64,000 bases of DNA from Pseudomonadales bacterium (lineage in GTDB: Bacteria; Pseudomonadota; Gammaproteobacteria; Pseudomonadales; Azotimanducaceae), in NCBI GenBank assembly GCA_028281885.1, contig JANQJA010000009.1, positions 434,001 through 498,000 on the forward strand, given 5' to 3'. The position numbers and the translations under genes were made by a program. Positions within the stretch are counted from its first letter, which is position 1. Every line of letters starts with the position of its first letter. A model generated the notes under the pieces. That model made no database searches, was not told the origin of the DNA, and saw nothing but the letters and a program-made list of their open reading frames with translations. Positions 33,786 to 42,978 of the stretch are shown here, in pieces.

Positions 33786-35162
33786 ATGACCGAACTTCAA
33801 CTGTTCGACACCTACGAGCGCCGGGTAAGACCGTTTGAACCCCTCGAAGCGGGCAAGGTTGGCCTCTATTGCTGCGGTCCAACGGTGTACAACTACGCAC
33901 ACATTGGCAACCTTCGAACCTACCTGTTCGAGGATCTGTTGCGTCGGGTACTGGAGATGAACGGCTACACGGTCAATCACGTGGTCAATATCACGGATGT
34001 CGGGCACCTGACCTCCGATGCGGACACCGGTGAAGACAAGATGGAAGTCGGCGCTCGCCGTACCGGCATGACCGCCTGGGAGATGGCCGACCATTACACC
34101 CGGGCTTTTGAAGATGACCTGGCACGGCTGAATATCAAGGCACCGTCACGCTGGTGCAAGGCAACCGATCATATCGATGAACAGATTGCCTTTATCAAGG
34201 ATCTTGAAAACAAGGGCTACACCTATCGTACCAGCGACGGAATCTATTTCGATTCTCGACGCCTCAATGGCTATGGTCACCTGGCGAGGCTCGACGTCGA
34301 CGGACTGAAGGAAGGCGCCCGAGTCGACGCAGGTGAGCGCCGGTTCGTCACCGACTTCGCGCTCTGGAAATTTTCACCGCCCGATAACCGGCGGCAAATG
34401 GAGTGGGACAGCCCCTGGGGTGTTGGCTTCCCCGGCTGGCATATCGAATGCTCTGCCATGTCCGCGAAGTATCTCGGTGATTTTTTTGATATCCACTGCG
34501 GCGGGGAAGATCACATCCCTATCCACCATACCAATGAAATCGCCCAGACCGAGGCCAGCCGGGGAACCCGGCTGGCAAATTTCTGGATGCATGGTTACTT
34601 CCTCCAGGTGGACAACGCGAAGATGGCAAAGTCCAGTGGCGAATTCCTGCGGCTCGAAAGCCTGTCCGAACGGGGCATTGATACGCTGGCTTATCGCTAC
34701 CTGTGCCTGACAGCACACTACCGAACCCAGATGTCATTTAGCTGGGATAGCCTGGCATCGGCCGAAGTTGCCTTGTCCCGGTTACGACAGACCGCTTACG
34801 ACTGGGGCGAGCCGGGCACCGTTGACGCTGACTTTGACCAGCGTTTTCGCGACTGCCTGAACGACGACCTGGGCGTACCGCGGGCGCTCGCTGTGGCATG
34901 GGAACTGGTTCGCGCGGACCTGAGTCCGGCAACAAAAAAGGCAACCATATTGCGTTTCGATGAAGTGCTTGGACTGGGTTTGGCGACCTGGCTACCGGAA
35001 GAAACCAGCGTACCGGATGACATCATTGGCCTGGCTGAGGAGCGGGAACAGGCCCGGAGGGAGAGGAACTGGCAACGCGCAGACGAGCTTCGCGATGCCA
35101 TTTCCGCCGCAGGATATCTGCTGGAAGATACCCGCGACGGCTATCGCGTCAGGAAAGCTTGA
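33786..35162 (+). CDS. cysS: Cysteine-tRNA ligase
   Basis: 458 residues, normal class I length. [20 protein letters not shown] holds the first zinc cysteine and the HIGH-type signature (HIGN). The second signature is KMAKSSGEF, a variant of [21 protein letters not shown] and [15 protein letters not shown] supply further zinc ligands. It charges the tRNA-Cys encoded at 17549-17622. It follows ribE and its end overlaps the convergent PilZ gene by 14 bp. Confidence 0.97.
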   Translation: MTELQLFDTYERRVRPFEPLEAGKVGLYCCGPTVYNYAHIGNLRTYLFEDLLRRVLEMNGYTVNHVVNITDVGHLTSDADTGEDKMEVGARRTGMTAWEMADHYTRAFEDDLARLNIKAPSRWCKATDHIDEQIAFIKDLENKGYTYRTSDGIYFDSRRLNGYGHLARLDVDGLKEGARVDAGERRFVTDFALWKFSPPDNRRQMEWDSPWGVGFPGWHIECSAMSAKYLGDFFDIHCGGEDHIPIHHTNEIAQTEASRGTRLANFWMHGYFLQVDNAKMAKSSGEFLRLESLSERGIDTLAYRYLCLTAHYRTQMSFSWDSLASAEVALSRLRQTAYDWGEPGTVDADFDQRFRDCLNDDLGVPRALAVAWELVRADLSPATKKATILRFDEVLGLGLATWLPEETSVPDDIIGLAEEREQARRERNWQRADELRDAISAAGYLLEDTRDGYRVRKA

Positions 35163-35496
35163 CGCGCTGCTCGCGCCAGCTGTCGATGTCGGTGGCAGCG
35201 CCTTCGTGGAGTTCAACACCGACCTGGTGCTGCCCGTCGACGAGCTTGACCCACCGTACCGTGCTGGACAGGAAAAACTTGCCCGGTCCCGCCGCGTTGT
35301 CAATCCATAGGTCGAGCTGACAGCCGTTCGGTATCTCCTGACCAGCTTCGATTCGAAGGCCGTTCGCCGAGATATCGTACGCCAAACAGGACAATGTGGT
35401 GCCGATCAACGCCTCGTCTTGACTGGCGATGATCTGGACGAAAGCTTTCGCGCCGCTGTCCTGGCGATATTCTCTTCGCTTGTCGTGACTCTCCAT
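35149..35496 (-). CDS. PilZ-domain protein
   Basis: 115 residues from the ATG at 35496, preceded by AGAGGTG; a longer reading to 35634 lacks a better ribosome site. [20 protein letters not shown] contains the R-x-x-x-R element, and [15 protein letters not shown] the D-x-S-x-x-G element for cyclic di-GMP. It is of the same general design as the PilZ protein at 8819-9166. The upstream 300 bp toward pyrF are AT-rich and probably hold both promoters. Confidence 0.78.
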   Translation of the reverse strand: MESHDKRREYRQDSGAKAFVQIIASQDEALIGTTLSCLAYDISANGLRIEAGQEIPNGCQLDLWIDNAAGPGKFFLSSTVRWVKLVDGQHQVGVELHEGAATDIDSWREQRVKLS

Positions 35497-35742
35497 GCTG
35501 ACTACACCTCTATGTGGGTCACGGCGACGTGCTGCACTTATGTCAATAATCTTCGACATGAGAAGTGAAGTTGTCATCGTCTTGCCTCGGTTCGTTTTCA
35601 GTTTCTGAACCTGTAGTAGCGAAGGTCGTGCCAACTCTGTTTTTCTATAAATTAACTGTTATTTTTCAATAAGTTAGGTTATATCATACGTAGATTTCGG
35701 TACCATTTCACAGGTGACACAGAACGGCCATCACGGAGAAAA

Positions 35743-35773
35743 TGTGACGCAGATCACCCAGATTCGGCATAAT
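35743..35773 (+). promoter_or_regulatory. CRP/Vfr-like site and -10 element upstream of pyrF
   Basis: TGTGA-CGCAGA-TCACC (35743-35758) matches the CRP consensus TGTGA-N6-TCACA at 9 of 10 arm bases. CATAAT at 35768-35773 may be the -10 of pyrF. If so the site overlaps the -35 region and would repress rather than activate. Prediction only. Confidence 0.35.
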
Positions 35774-35802
35774 GCGTCCGCCTAGCGTGGTACCTGCTGA
35801 AA

Positions 35803-36612
35803 ATGACTTCTTTCTTTCAACGACTCGCCCTGGTCCAGGCTTCCCTGGACACCCTGCTATGTATAGGCCTGGACCCCGATCCTGATCGACTGCCCCTGGC
35901 GTGCCGGGACTCGGAAGACCCAATCTTTTCATTCAATCGGGCGGTGATTGATGCAACCGTCGATCAGGTCTGTTGCTATAAGCCGCAGTTGGCCCACTAC
36001 TCAGCGATCGGTGCGGAACAATCGCTGGAAAAGACCATCACCCATATCCGTGAACGTAATGTGCCAGTGTTGCTGGACGGCAAGCGTGGTGACATTGGCA
36101 GTACCGCGGAACGTTACGCGGTCGAACTGTTCGAACGATATGGCGCCGATGCAGCGACCGTGAATCCTTACCTGGGCCTGGACGCCATGCAACCGTTTCT
36201 CGACTATGCCGACCGTGGCGTCTTCATGTTGTGCCGAACCTCAAATCCTGGCGGCGCGGACGTTCAGGAACTGAAACTTGAGACCGGCGAACTCCTGTAC
36301 GAACACATTGCCCGGCAGGCTGCCGAAGCATGGAATGGTCACAACAATGTCGGCCTTGTCGTGGGGGCCACCCAGCCCAGGGAACTCGCTCGCATCCGTG
36401 AGATCTCCGGCGGCATGACTTTTCTGGTCCCGGGCATTGGCGCGCAGGGTGGCGATATTGAGGCCACCATGACGGCAGGCGCGGGTGGCGGCATGATCCT
36501 CAGTTCCTCGCGCGGTATTCTCTATGCGGGCGAGGGTAGTCCGGATTTCGAGACCGCCGTCAGAACAGCCGCCATCGCCACGCGAGAAGCCATCAATCGC
36601 GCCAGAAAGTGA
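35803..36612 (+). CDS. pyrF: Orotidine-5'-phosphate decarboxylase (long, type 2)
   Basis: 269 residues. LDGKRGDIGSTAERYAVELF carries the catalytic lysine-aspartate array in the form found in the longer PyrF subfamily. TVNPYLGLDAMQPFLDYADR and FLVPGIGAQGGDIEATM complete the barrel. It makes UMP from OMP. The long subfamily differs from the 230-residue E. coli PyrF. The stop overlaps the VanZ-like gene by 4 bp. Confidence 0.93.
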   Translation: MTSFFQRLALVQASLDTLLCIGLDPDPDRLPLACRDSEDPIFSFNRAVIDATVDQVCCYKPQLAHYSAIGAEQSLEKTITHIRERNVPVLLDGKRGDIGSTAERYAVELFERYGADAATVNPYLGLDAMQPFLDYADRGVFMLCRTSNPGGADVQELKLETGELLYEHIARQAAEAWNGHNNVGLVVGATQPRELARIREISGGMTFLVPGIGAQGGDIEATMTAGAGGGMILSSSRGILYAGEGSPDFETAVRTAAIATREAINRARK

Positions 36613-37016
36613 TGACCGGGGGACAGTGGATCCTGACCTTCAGGATCTCCTTCGCGGCCAGCCTCGCCTTAGTCACCTACCTTGCCCTCAGCTCATCAGA
36701 CATGGTGCTGGCGGTCCCCGGCTGGGACAAGGCAAAGCACGTCATGGCATTCGTTGTCCTGGCACTGCTGCTCGACTATTCGCTGCCCGACCGTGCCCCG
36801 GCCTGGCATACCGTCAACCTGGCCAAATGGCTATTCCTGGTGGCTTACGGCGTTGGTATCGAAACGGTCCAGTGGTACCTTGAACTTCGTAGCACGGAAT
36901 GGCTGGATGTGCTCGCTGACCTGATCGGCGTGATGCTCTATTGTCTCTTTCGTCAGCAACTCAGCAGCCTGCCTCCGCTGCAACGTATCAACGACGAGAT
37001 GTCACCCACACCCTGA
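36609..37016 (+). CDS. VanZ-like membrane protein
   Basis: 135 residues with four hydrophobic segments and the VanZ pattern: WDKAKHVMAFVVLALLLDYS (D-K-x-x-H), GIETVQWYLELRSTEWLDV and LADLIGVMLYCLF (E-x-x-Q and D-x-x-x-D-x-x-G). The function of these small VanZ proteins is unknown; the namesake contributes to low-level teicoplanin resistance. It overlaps pyrF by 4 bp, and the YceI gene follows after 14 bp. Confidence 0.83.
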   Translation: MMTGGQWILTFRISFAASLALVTYLALSSSDMVLAVPGWDKAKHVMAFVVLALLLDYSLPDRAPAWHTVNLAKWLFLVAYGVGIETVQWYLELRSTEWLDVLADLIGVMLYCLFRQQLSSLPPLQRINDEMSPTP

Positions 37017-37030
37017 GCAGGACTTCAACG

Positions 37031-37627
37031 ATGCGATTAAACGTCAGCTTTATGCTCTTCTTCGCCATTCTCGGTGCCGCCTTGACCGGCACCGCAACCG
37101 CTGACTGGACCATCGATCCCGACGCATCCACGGTAAATTTTGTATCGGTCAAGAATGGACTGATAGTCGAGCCCCATCGATTTGGGCAGGTTCAGGGCGG
37201 GGTGAGCAACGCAGGTGAGGCGCGGATTATCATCGACCTCGCCTCGGTGGACACCCTGATCCCGATTCGGGACGAACGCATGCGTGATCTGCTGTTCAAC
37301 GTGGCAGAGTTTCCGGAGGCGTCCTTCAGCGCCCGGATCCCCCTCGAACAGTTCCGCGATCTGTCGCCGGGGCAGGCAACAACCTATGCGTTACAGGGTG
37401 TGCTATCGCTTCATGGCCTGACTGCCGACTTAGCGGTGACCGTGCGGGTGTTTCGCACCAGTCCCGACAGCATACTGGTCAGCAGTGAGCGGCCATTAGT
37501 GATCAACGCAGCGTCTTTTGCGCTGACCGGTGGGCTTGCAGCGCTGCAGGAAATCGCCGGGCTGAGCAGTATCGCGCCGATGGTCCCGGTATCCTTTTCG
37601 CTGCTGTTAAGACAAACAGTGGACTAG
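37031..37627 (+). CDS. YceI-family periplasmic lipid-binding-like protein
   Basis: 198 residues starting with signal peptide MRLNVSFMLFFAILGAALTG before TATADW. The mature part has DWTIDPDASTVNFVSVKNG, GGVSNAGEARIIIDLASVDT, IRDERMRDLLFNVAEFPEAS and LSLHGLTADLAVTVRV, the complete YceI lipocalin-like pattern. Family members bind isoprenoid quinone-like lipids in the periplasm. It overlaps the convergent exonuclease III stop by 4 bp. Confidence 0.87.
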   Translation: MRLNVSFMLFFAILGAALTGTATADWTIDPDASTVNFVSVKNGLIVEPHRFGQVQGGVSNAGEARIIIDLASVDTLIPIRDERMRDLLFNVAEFPEASFSARIPLEQFRDLSPGQATTYALQGVLSLHGLTADLAVTVRVFRTSPDSILVSSERPLVINAASFALTGGLAALQEIAGLSSIAPMVPVSFSLLLRQTVD

Positions 37628-38436
37628 GGGCCCAGCTCCAGCCAGATGGGGCAATGATCGGAAGGCCGTTCCATGGCCCGGATACCGTGATCAATACCGG
37701 CGTCAGTCATCGCTGCCTCCAGACCACGGCTCACCATGATCAGGTCAATCCGGAGTCCCCGCCGCGGCTCCCGCTCGAAACCTCGTGAACGATAGTCAAA
37801 CCAGCTATAGGCGCCTTCGGAGACCGGGTTAAGTGCCCGGAAACTGTCAATCAATCCCCAGTGGGAGAGGGCATCCAGCCACTCTCGCTCCTCCGGCAAA
37901 AATCCGCTCTTGCCGTCCCGAAGCCAGCGCCTGCGGTTGTCTTCGCCAATGCCGATATCGACATCGAGCGGGGCCACGTTCATATCGCCCATGACCACGA
38001 CGTTGCCTTCATTGTCATGGTACTGATTCAGATATTTAAGTACTTTATTATAAAAGGACTCTTTCTCTTTGAATTTAATAGTACTTTTTCTGCCTTGCCC
38101 CTGTGGAAAGTAGCCGTTGATCACGGTCACTTCCGAGCCCCCGACCCGATAGGTTCCCGCCAGGAAGCGACGCTGGGCATCACCGTCTTCGTCGACCAGA
38201 CCGCGCTGGACCGAGACAGGTCGTTGTTTCGACAGGATGGCAACACCATAGTGGGTCTTCTGACCAAAGAATTCCGCATGGTAGCCAAGGGCTTCGACGT
38301 CCAGTAACGGAAAGGACTCATCCGCCACCTTGGTTTCCTGCAGGCCAATAATGTCGGGATCATGCTGCTCGATCACGGCAGCCAGCTGGTGAAACCGGGA
38401 TCGCAGACTATTGACGTTGAATGAGACGAGTCGCAG
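37624..38436 (-). CDS. xthA: Exodeoxyribonuclease III
   Basis: About 270 residues. LVSFNVNSLRSR (metal-binding Asn), IIGLQETKVADESF (catalytic Glu), VVMGDMNVAPLDVDI (Asp/Asn) and RPSDHCPIWLEL (catalytic Asp-His) define the AP-endonuclease/exonuclease III family. The start is unclear: no ATG fits. By alignment translation should begin near the codon CTG at 38436, with GAGG 6 nt upstream, overlapping the stop of the preceding metallo-hydrolase gene. TTG codons at 38457 and 38490 are alternatives that would add residues. Confidence 0.88.
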   Translation of the reverse strand: MRLVSFNVNSLRSRFHQLAAVIEQHDPDIIGLQETKVADESFPLLDVEALGYHAEFFGQKTHYGVAILSKQRPVSVQRGLVDEDGDAQRRFLAGTYRVGGSEVTVINGYFPQGQGRKSTIKFKEKESFYNKVLKYLNQYHDNEGNVVVMGDMNVAPLDVDIGIGEDNRRRWLRDGKSGFLPEEREWLDALSHWGLIDSFRALNPVSEGAYSWFDYRSRGFEREPRRGLRIDLIMVSRGLEAAMTDAGIDHGIRAMERPSDHCPIWLELGP

Positions 38437-38437
38437 A

Positions 38438-39322
38438 TCAGACCTCGAACAGATCAACGGTACTGACCCGAGGGTCCTGGCGAGCGGCAAGTTCCAGGGT
38501 CAGCCCCTCGGCGGCGATCAGCGCCCCGATACGCGAGTTTGCTGAGCCGAAGAAACCGGCATTCTCGATTGCCACCTCATCCAATTCCGAGTCCGTCCGT
38601 TCCGGGTCGTGATGAAACATCACCAGATTTCGAACCTGTGCATCAACGGCGAGCTGACGTACCTGGGAGATCAGGGAATGTCCCCAGCCGTGTTTTGCTG
38701 GCATATCATCGGCCTGGTACTGGGCGTCATGGATCAACACGTCCACACCACGGCAGAAATCCACCCAGTCCCCATAACTCGTAGCGGGCGCGCCGGGAGG
38801 CTCGAGTTCATTGTCTGTCACGTACGCCACCGATACGCCGTCTTCTTCAATGCGGTAGGCAAATCCACCGCCGGGATGGTTGAGCCCCTCGCGCGTCACA
38901 GAAAATGGCTGCTGCTTCAAAAACGCGCCGACGTCGGCAATCGATTCAATCGAGGAGGGCAGGTCCACCGCATGTACCGGGAAATTCGATCCATCCATCT
39001 GATTGAGCAATCCGTGCAGGGCGACCTTGTTCCCTTCCACGCCCTCAATCACATTGATCTGACGATCTTTCTGGTAAATCGGATCAAAGAACGGATATCC
39101 CTGAATATGGTCCCAGTGACCATGACTCAGAATCAGCAATAAGGGTTCTTCGTTCGCGGCCATCTTCTGACCGAGCTTACGAATCCCGGTGCCGGCATCA
39201 AAAATGATGTTCTGGCCGTTATTCAGCCGGACGTGAACGCAGGAGGTGTTGCCGCCATACTTCTTGGTTTGGGGGCCAGGCGCCGGGATTGATCCCCGGA
39301 CACCATAGAAAGTCACCAGCAT
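38438..39322 (-). CDS. MBL-fold metallo-hydrolase
   Basis: 294 residues. The N-terminal GVRGSIPAPGPQTKKYGGNT and DAGTGIRKLG are followed by the metal site LSHGHWDHIQG (H-x-H-x-D-H), YVTDNELEPPG and LVMFHHDPERTDSELD. This is the subgroup related to PhnP-like and cyclic-nucleotide phosphodiesterase-like enzymes often adjacent to signalling genes. The substrate is not known. It ends where exonuclease III begins, so translation is probably coupled. A small zinc-ribbon gene lies just upstream. Confidence 0.82.
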   Translation of the reverse strand: MLVTFYGVRGSIPAPGPQTKKYGGNTSCVHVRLNNGQNIIFDAGTGIRKLGQKMAANEEPLLLILSHGHWDHIQGYPFFDPIYQKDRQINVIEGVEGNKVALHGLLNQMDGSNFPVHAVDLPSSIESIADVGAFLKQQPFSVTREGLNHPGGGFAYRIEEDGVSVAYVTDNELEPPGAPATSYGDWVDFCRGVDVLIHDAQYQADDMPAKHGWGHSLISQVRQLAVDAQVRNLVMFHHDPERTDSELDEVAIENAGFFGSANSRIGALIAAEGLTLELAARQDPRVSTVDLFEV

Positions 39323-39335
39323 GCTTGAGGCAGGC

Positions 39336-39716
39336 CTAGTCCGTGCCGCGCTTGCCGGCCAGCAGATCCCTGAACCTGTCCATCAACGTCTCGTACTTGT
39401 AATCGGTAAACTCGCCAGCGTCAAAGAACATGCCGTGTTCGGGGCAGGCTTCGTACCAGATATGGGGCTGTTTGGGGTCGGTGACCTTTTCCATCCGCTT
39501 GCCACAGCGCGGACAATTAATGTCGTCGATCTTATTGAATTCCTTGCCAACATCGGGATCGCCACTATCGACAAACTCGGACATCCACTTGCCCTTGAGC
39601 GCTTCGGCTTCACCGATATCAAACCAGATTCCCTTGCAGTTGGTGCACCGGTCGATCGTCAAGTTTCGACCGTAAGTGACTTCTTCCATGGCAGCGTGGC
39701 ACTTGGGACATTCCAT
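39336..39716 (-). CDS. Double zinc-ribbon (TFIIB-like) protein
   Basis: 126 residues with two zf-TFIIB-like modules: MECPKCHAAMEEVTYG with DRCTNCKGIWFDIGEAEAL, then INCPRCGKRMEKV with YEACPEHGMFFDAGEFTDY. The C-x-x-C pairs at about 3/6, 24/27 and 68/71, plus the C-P-E-H, are the likely zinc ligands. Cytoplasmic; its binding partner is unknown. It lies 13 bp upstream of the MBL-fold gene on the same strand, so the two are probably cotranscribed with exonuclease III. Confidence 0.85.
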   Translation of the reverse strand: MECPKCHAAMEEVTYGRNLTIDRCTNCKGIWFDIGEAEALKGKWMSEFVDSGDPDVGKEFNKIDDINCPRCGKRMEKVTDPKQPHIWYEACPEHGMFFDAGEFTDYKYETLMDRFRDLLAGKRGTD

Positions 39717-39873
39717 AGAGGTTACCTTGTCGCGTAGTTGGCATCCGGGTCAGGAAACCCGGCGAGTATACCTTAGGGGTCCAGGTTAGTGGACGTTTCA
39801 TCAGCCATTTGCGCGTTTATTTGTCCGCCTTGTCTAGTTCCTGATCTACCTCTTCGAAGTCCTACTGATTGCG

Positions 39874-39889
39874 CATAATGTATATTATG
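39874..39889. promoter_or_regulatory. AT-rich palindrome upstream of putA
   Basis: CATAAT-GTAT-ATTATG is a perfect 6-4-6 inverted repeat 31-46 bp before the putA GTG. It may overlap the putA promoter and serve as an operator. This PutA has no DNA-binding domain of its own, so another regulator would be needed. Confidence 0.4.
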
Positions 39890-39920
39890 TTAAATCTTAT
39901 AAATTCATCGAAATGGGTTC

Positions 39921-42900
39921 GTGGCCAAGTTCCCTGCCCGGGTGGAAAATGCACCCATGGTCAATATTCTCGACACATCGGTCGATGTTCAGGACCACTA
40001 CCTCGCTGACGAGTCGACACTCGTTGAAAAGTTCGTCGGGCGCATTGCGCTCACGCCCGCGGATCGGTCCCGGGTAAACGCAACCGCCATTCGACTGATC
40101 GATCAGATTCGATCCCATCCGGGATTCAACCAGGGACTGGATGCCTTCATGGCGGAATACAATCTCGCGTCCAAGGAAGGTATCCGGTTGATGTCACTGG
40201 CTGAGGCCCTGGCCCGGATTCCCGATGACGATACCCGGCAGGCGCTGATCACATCGAAGCTGTCCGGCGCGGACTGGGCGAGGCATCTTGGCAGCAGCGC
40301 GAGCCCACTGGTGAATACATCGACCCGCGCCCTTCTGTTCTCGTCCAGTCTGCTCGAGACCGATGACCTGCCGTTTCTCAGCCGGCTCATCGCTCGTCTC
40401 GGTGAACCCGTGATTCGTCACGCCATCGAACGAGCCGTGGCGCTGATCAGCGATCACTTTGTGCTGGCGGAGCGACTCGAGGACGCCGAATCCCGTGTAC
40501 GGGATCAGGGTGGGAAGTACCGTTTTTCCTTCGACATGCTCGGCGAAGCCGCAGTCACCATGAATGACGCACGACGGTATCGTGACGCTTACCGACAGGC
40601 GATCCGGTTCGCCGGCCACCATGACGCCGCAGCGGTCTCGATCAAGTTATCGGCATTGCATCCCAGGTTCGAGGCAGGCCAGCAATGCCGGGTAGCCTCA
40701 GAACTTTATCCTGCGCTGGCAGAGCTGGTGGCCGAAGCGCGGGATCTGGGCGTCAGGGTGACAATCGACGCCGAGGAAGCCAGCCGCCTGGAACTGACTC
40801 TGGCACTCATCAAACAACTTCTGATCGATGGCCCGGTCGGTGAATCGCTCGGGGTTGCGGTCCAGGCCTATTCCCGTCGGGCGATGCCGGCACTTGAAGT
40901 ATTGCGGTCGCTGGCAACGCACCACGGCCAGCCGCTCAGCATCCGACTGGTCAAGGGCGCCTACTGGGACAGTGAGATCAAGCGCGCCCAGATGATGGGG
41001 CTGAATGACTATCCGGTGTTCACCCGGAAGGCCCATACGGACATTTCCTACCTGGCCTGCGCCCACTACCTGATCTTCGATCAGTCCGAACTCCATCCCC
41101 AGTTTGCCACCCACAATGTACAAACGGTGGCGAATCTGCTGCACTGGACCGAGGGACAAGCCTCGTCGTTCGAGTTCCAGCGATTACACGGTATGGGCAC
41201 TCAACTCTACGACATTCTACTGGACCAATACCCCGACCTCCCCTGTACCATCTATGCGCCGATCGGACCACAACAGGGCCTGCTGCCTTACCTGATTCGA
41301 CGACTACTCGAGAATTCGGCCAATACGTCCTTTGTCAATCAGCTTGCCGGTGGTTGTTCCGCGCAGCTCCTGGCGAGACACCCCGTCGAGGTCGCCTCGC
41401 AGCCGGAATCTGTACTCGGCACCCCGCCCAATCTCTATCCGGAACGACAAAATTCGGAGGGGCTCGATTCAGCCTACAGCGCGCATCGCAGGGCCATCGA
41501 AACAGGACTCGGTCCGTGGCGTGAACAAGCGTGGCACTTCGGTGATCAACAGATCGTGCGATCGCCCGTCGATGGTTCGCCGGTAGGCCAATACAACTTG
41601 CCCGAAAACAGCAATCTTGAGCTTGCGACTGAGCGTGCCCGTCGGGCCTGGCGGCACTGGAGCAAACTCGGTCCCGAAAAGCGCGGGCAACACCTGCGCG
41701 GCTGGGCTGCAAAAATAGAGCAGCATCGCTTCGAGCTGCTTGGGCTGTTGATTCGTGAGGCTGGCAAGACCATCGACAACGGACTCGCGGAGCTTCGCGA
41801 AGCCGTAGACTTCTGCCGCTACTACGCCGTCCAGGCAGAACACACCTGTCAATCAACGACACTTCCCGGGCCCGCGGGCGAATCAAATCAACTCCACTGG
41901 CATTCAAGGGGTACCTTCGCCTGCATCAGTCCCTGGAACTTCCCGGCAGCGATATTCACGGGACAGGTGGCAGCCGCGCTCGCTGCGGGCAATGTAGCGA
42001 TTGCCAAACCCGCACCCCAGACACCACTCACCGCGCTTCGCATCATGGAGCTCGGCATCGCCGCCGGTCTGCCGGCCGATACATTGCAAGTGTTGCCGGG
42101 AAGCGATGCGATCGGGGCACAACTCATTGCTCATGAAGCAATCGACGGCGTCGCGTTTACCGGGTCCGCGTTGACCGCAAGAAGAATCAACCGACAAATT
42201 GCCGAACGAGACGGTGCATTGATTCCGCTGATTGCGGAAACCGGCGGCCAGAACGCGATGGTGGTGGACAGTTCGGCGTTGCCCGAACAGGTGGTCAAAG
42301 ATGTGCTTGCCTCTGCGTTCAGTTCGGCAGGTCAGCGCTGCTCCGCCCTGCGCGTACTCTACCTGCAGCAAGAATGTGCCGAATCTATCCTGGATATGCT
42401 GTGCGGCGCCATGCAGGAACTCTGTCTCGGTGACCCTGGCCTGTTCGAAACCGACATCGGGCCGGTCATCGACGATTCGGCACTGAAGCACCTGAGTGCC
42501 CATGCCGATCGCCTGAGCGCCCAGCGTGAGCCGATTGGGCAGACGCCAGTGCCTAACGCCCTGCCCTCCGGTTATTTCTTTGCGCCCCGATGTTTCGAGA
42601 TCGACAGCATCCGCCAGCTGAAAGACGAGCATTTTGGTCCGATTCTTCATGTCGTGCGTTATGATCGTCACGATGTCGACCGCGTCATCGATGAGATCAA
42701 CAGCACCGGCTACGGACTCACATTCGGTATCCATTCCCGGGATGAACGCTTCATTGACAAACTGTCTGCTCGCATTGCGGCCGGCAACATCTATGTGAAC
42801 AGAAACATGATCGGCGCAGTGGTCGGTACCCAGCCATTCGGTGGCCTGGGACTGTCCGGCACCGGCCCAAAAGCAGGCGGCCCGAACTATCTGCACCGAT

Positions 42901-42974
42901 ATATGCAGGAGAGAACATTGACCGATAATCTCGCGGCAATTGGCGGAGCGGTCGACCTGATCAACCGACAATAA
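39921..42974 (+). CDS. putA: Bifunctional proline dehydrogenase / P5C dehydrogenase
   Basis: 1017 residues. The proline dehydrogenase barrel spans about 80-430 (AAVSIKLSALHPRFEAGQQ, LVKGAYWDSEIKRAQ). The aldehyde dehydrogenase part spans about 500-990 (ISPWNFPAAIFTGQVAAALA, AETGGQNAMVVDSS, catalytic Cys in SSAGQRCSALRVLYL). It lacks the N-terminal ribbon-helix-helix of trifunctional PutA. It oxidises proline to glutamate at the membrane with FAD and NAD+. The start is a GTG at 39921; an ATG at 39957 is also possible. Confidence 0.95.
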   Translation: MAKFPARVENAPMVNILDTSVDVQDHYLADESTLVEKFVGRIALTPADRSRVNATAIRLIDQIRSHPGFNQGLDAFMAEYNLASKEGIRLMSLAEALARIPDDDTRQALITSKLSGADWARHLGSSASPLVNTSTRALLFSSSLLETDDLPFLSRLIARLGEPVIRHAIERAVALISDHFVLAERLEDAESRVRDQGGKYRFSFDMLGEAAVTMNDARRYRDAYRQAIRFAGHHDAAAVSIKLSALHPRFEAGQQCRVASELYPALAELVAEARDLGVRVTIDAEEASRLELTLALIKQLLIDGPVGESLGVAVQAYSRRAMPALEVLRSLATHHGQPLSIRLVKGAYWDSEIKRAQMMGLNDYPVFTRKAHTDISYLACAHYLIFDQSELHPQFATHNVQTVANLLHWTEGQASSFEFQRLHGMGTQLYDILLDQYPDLPCTIYAPIGPQQGLLPYLIRRLLENSANTSFVNQLAGGCSAQLLARHPVEVASQPESVLGTPPNLYPERQNSEGLDSAYSAHRRAIETGLGPWREQAWHFGDQQIVRSPVDGSPVGQYNLPENSNLELATERARRAWRHWSKLGPEKRGQHLRGWAAKIEQHRFELLGLLIREAGKTIDNGLAELREAVDFCRYYAVQAEHTCQSTTLPGPAGESNQLHWHSRGTFACISPWNFPAAIFTGQVAAALAAGNVAIAKPAPQTPLTALRIMELGIAAGLPADTLQVLPGSDAIGAQLIAHEAIDGVAFTGSALTARRINRQIAERDGALIPLIAETGGQNAMVVDSSALPEQVVKDVLASAFSSAGQRCSALRVLYLQQECAESILDMLCGAMQELCLGDPGLFETDIGPVIDDSALKHLSAHADRLSAQREPIGQTPVPNALPSGYFFAPRCFEIDSIRQLKDEHFGPILHVVRYDRHDVDRVIDEINSTGYGLTFGIHSRDERFIDKLSARIAAGNIYVNRNMIGAVVGTQPFGGLGLSGTGPKAGGPNYLHRYMQERTLTDNLAAIGGAVDLINRQ

Positions 42975-42978
42975 CGCT

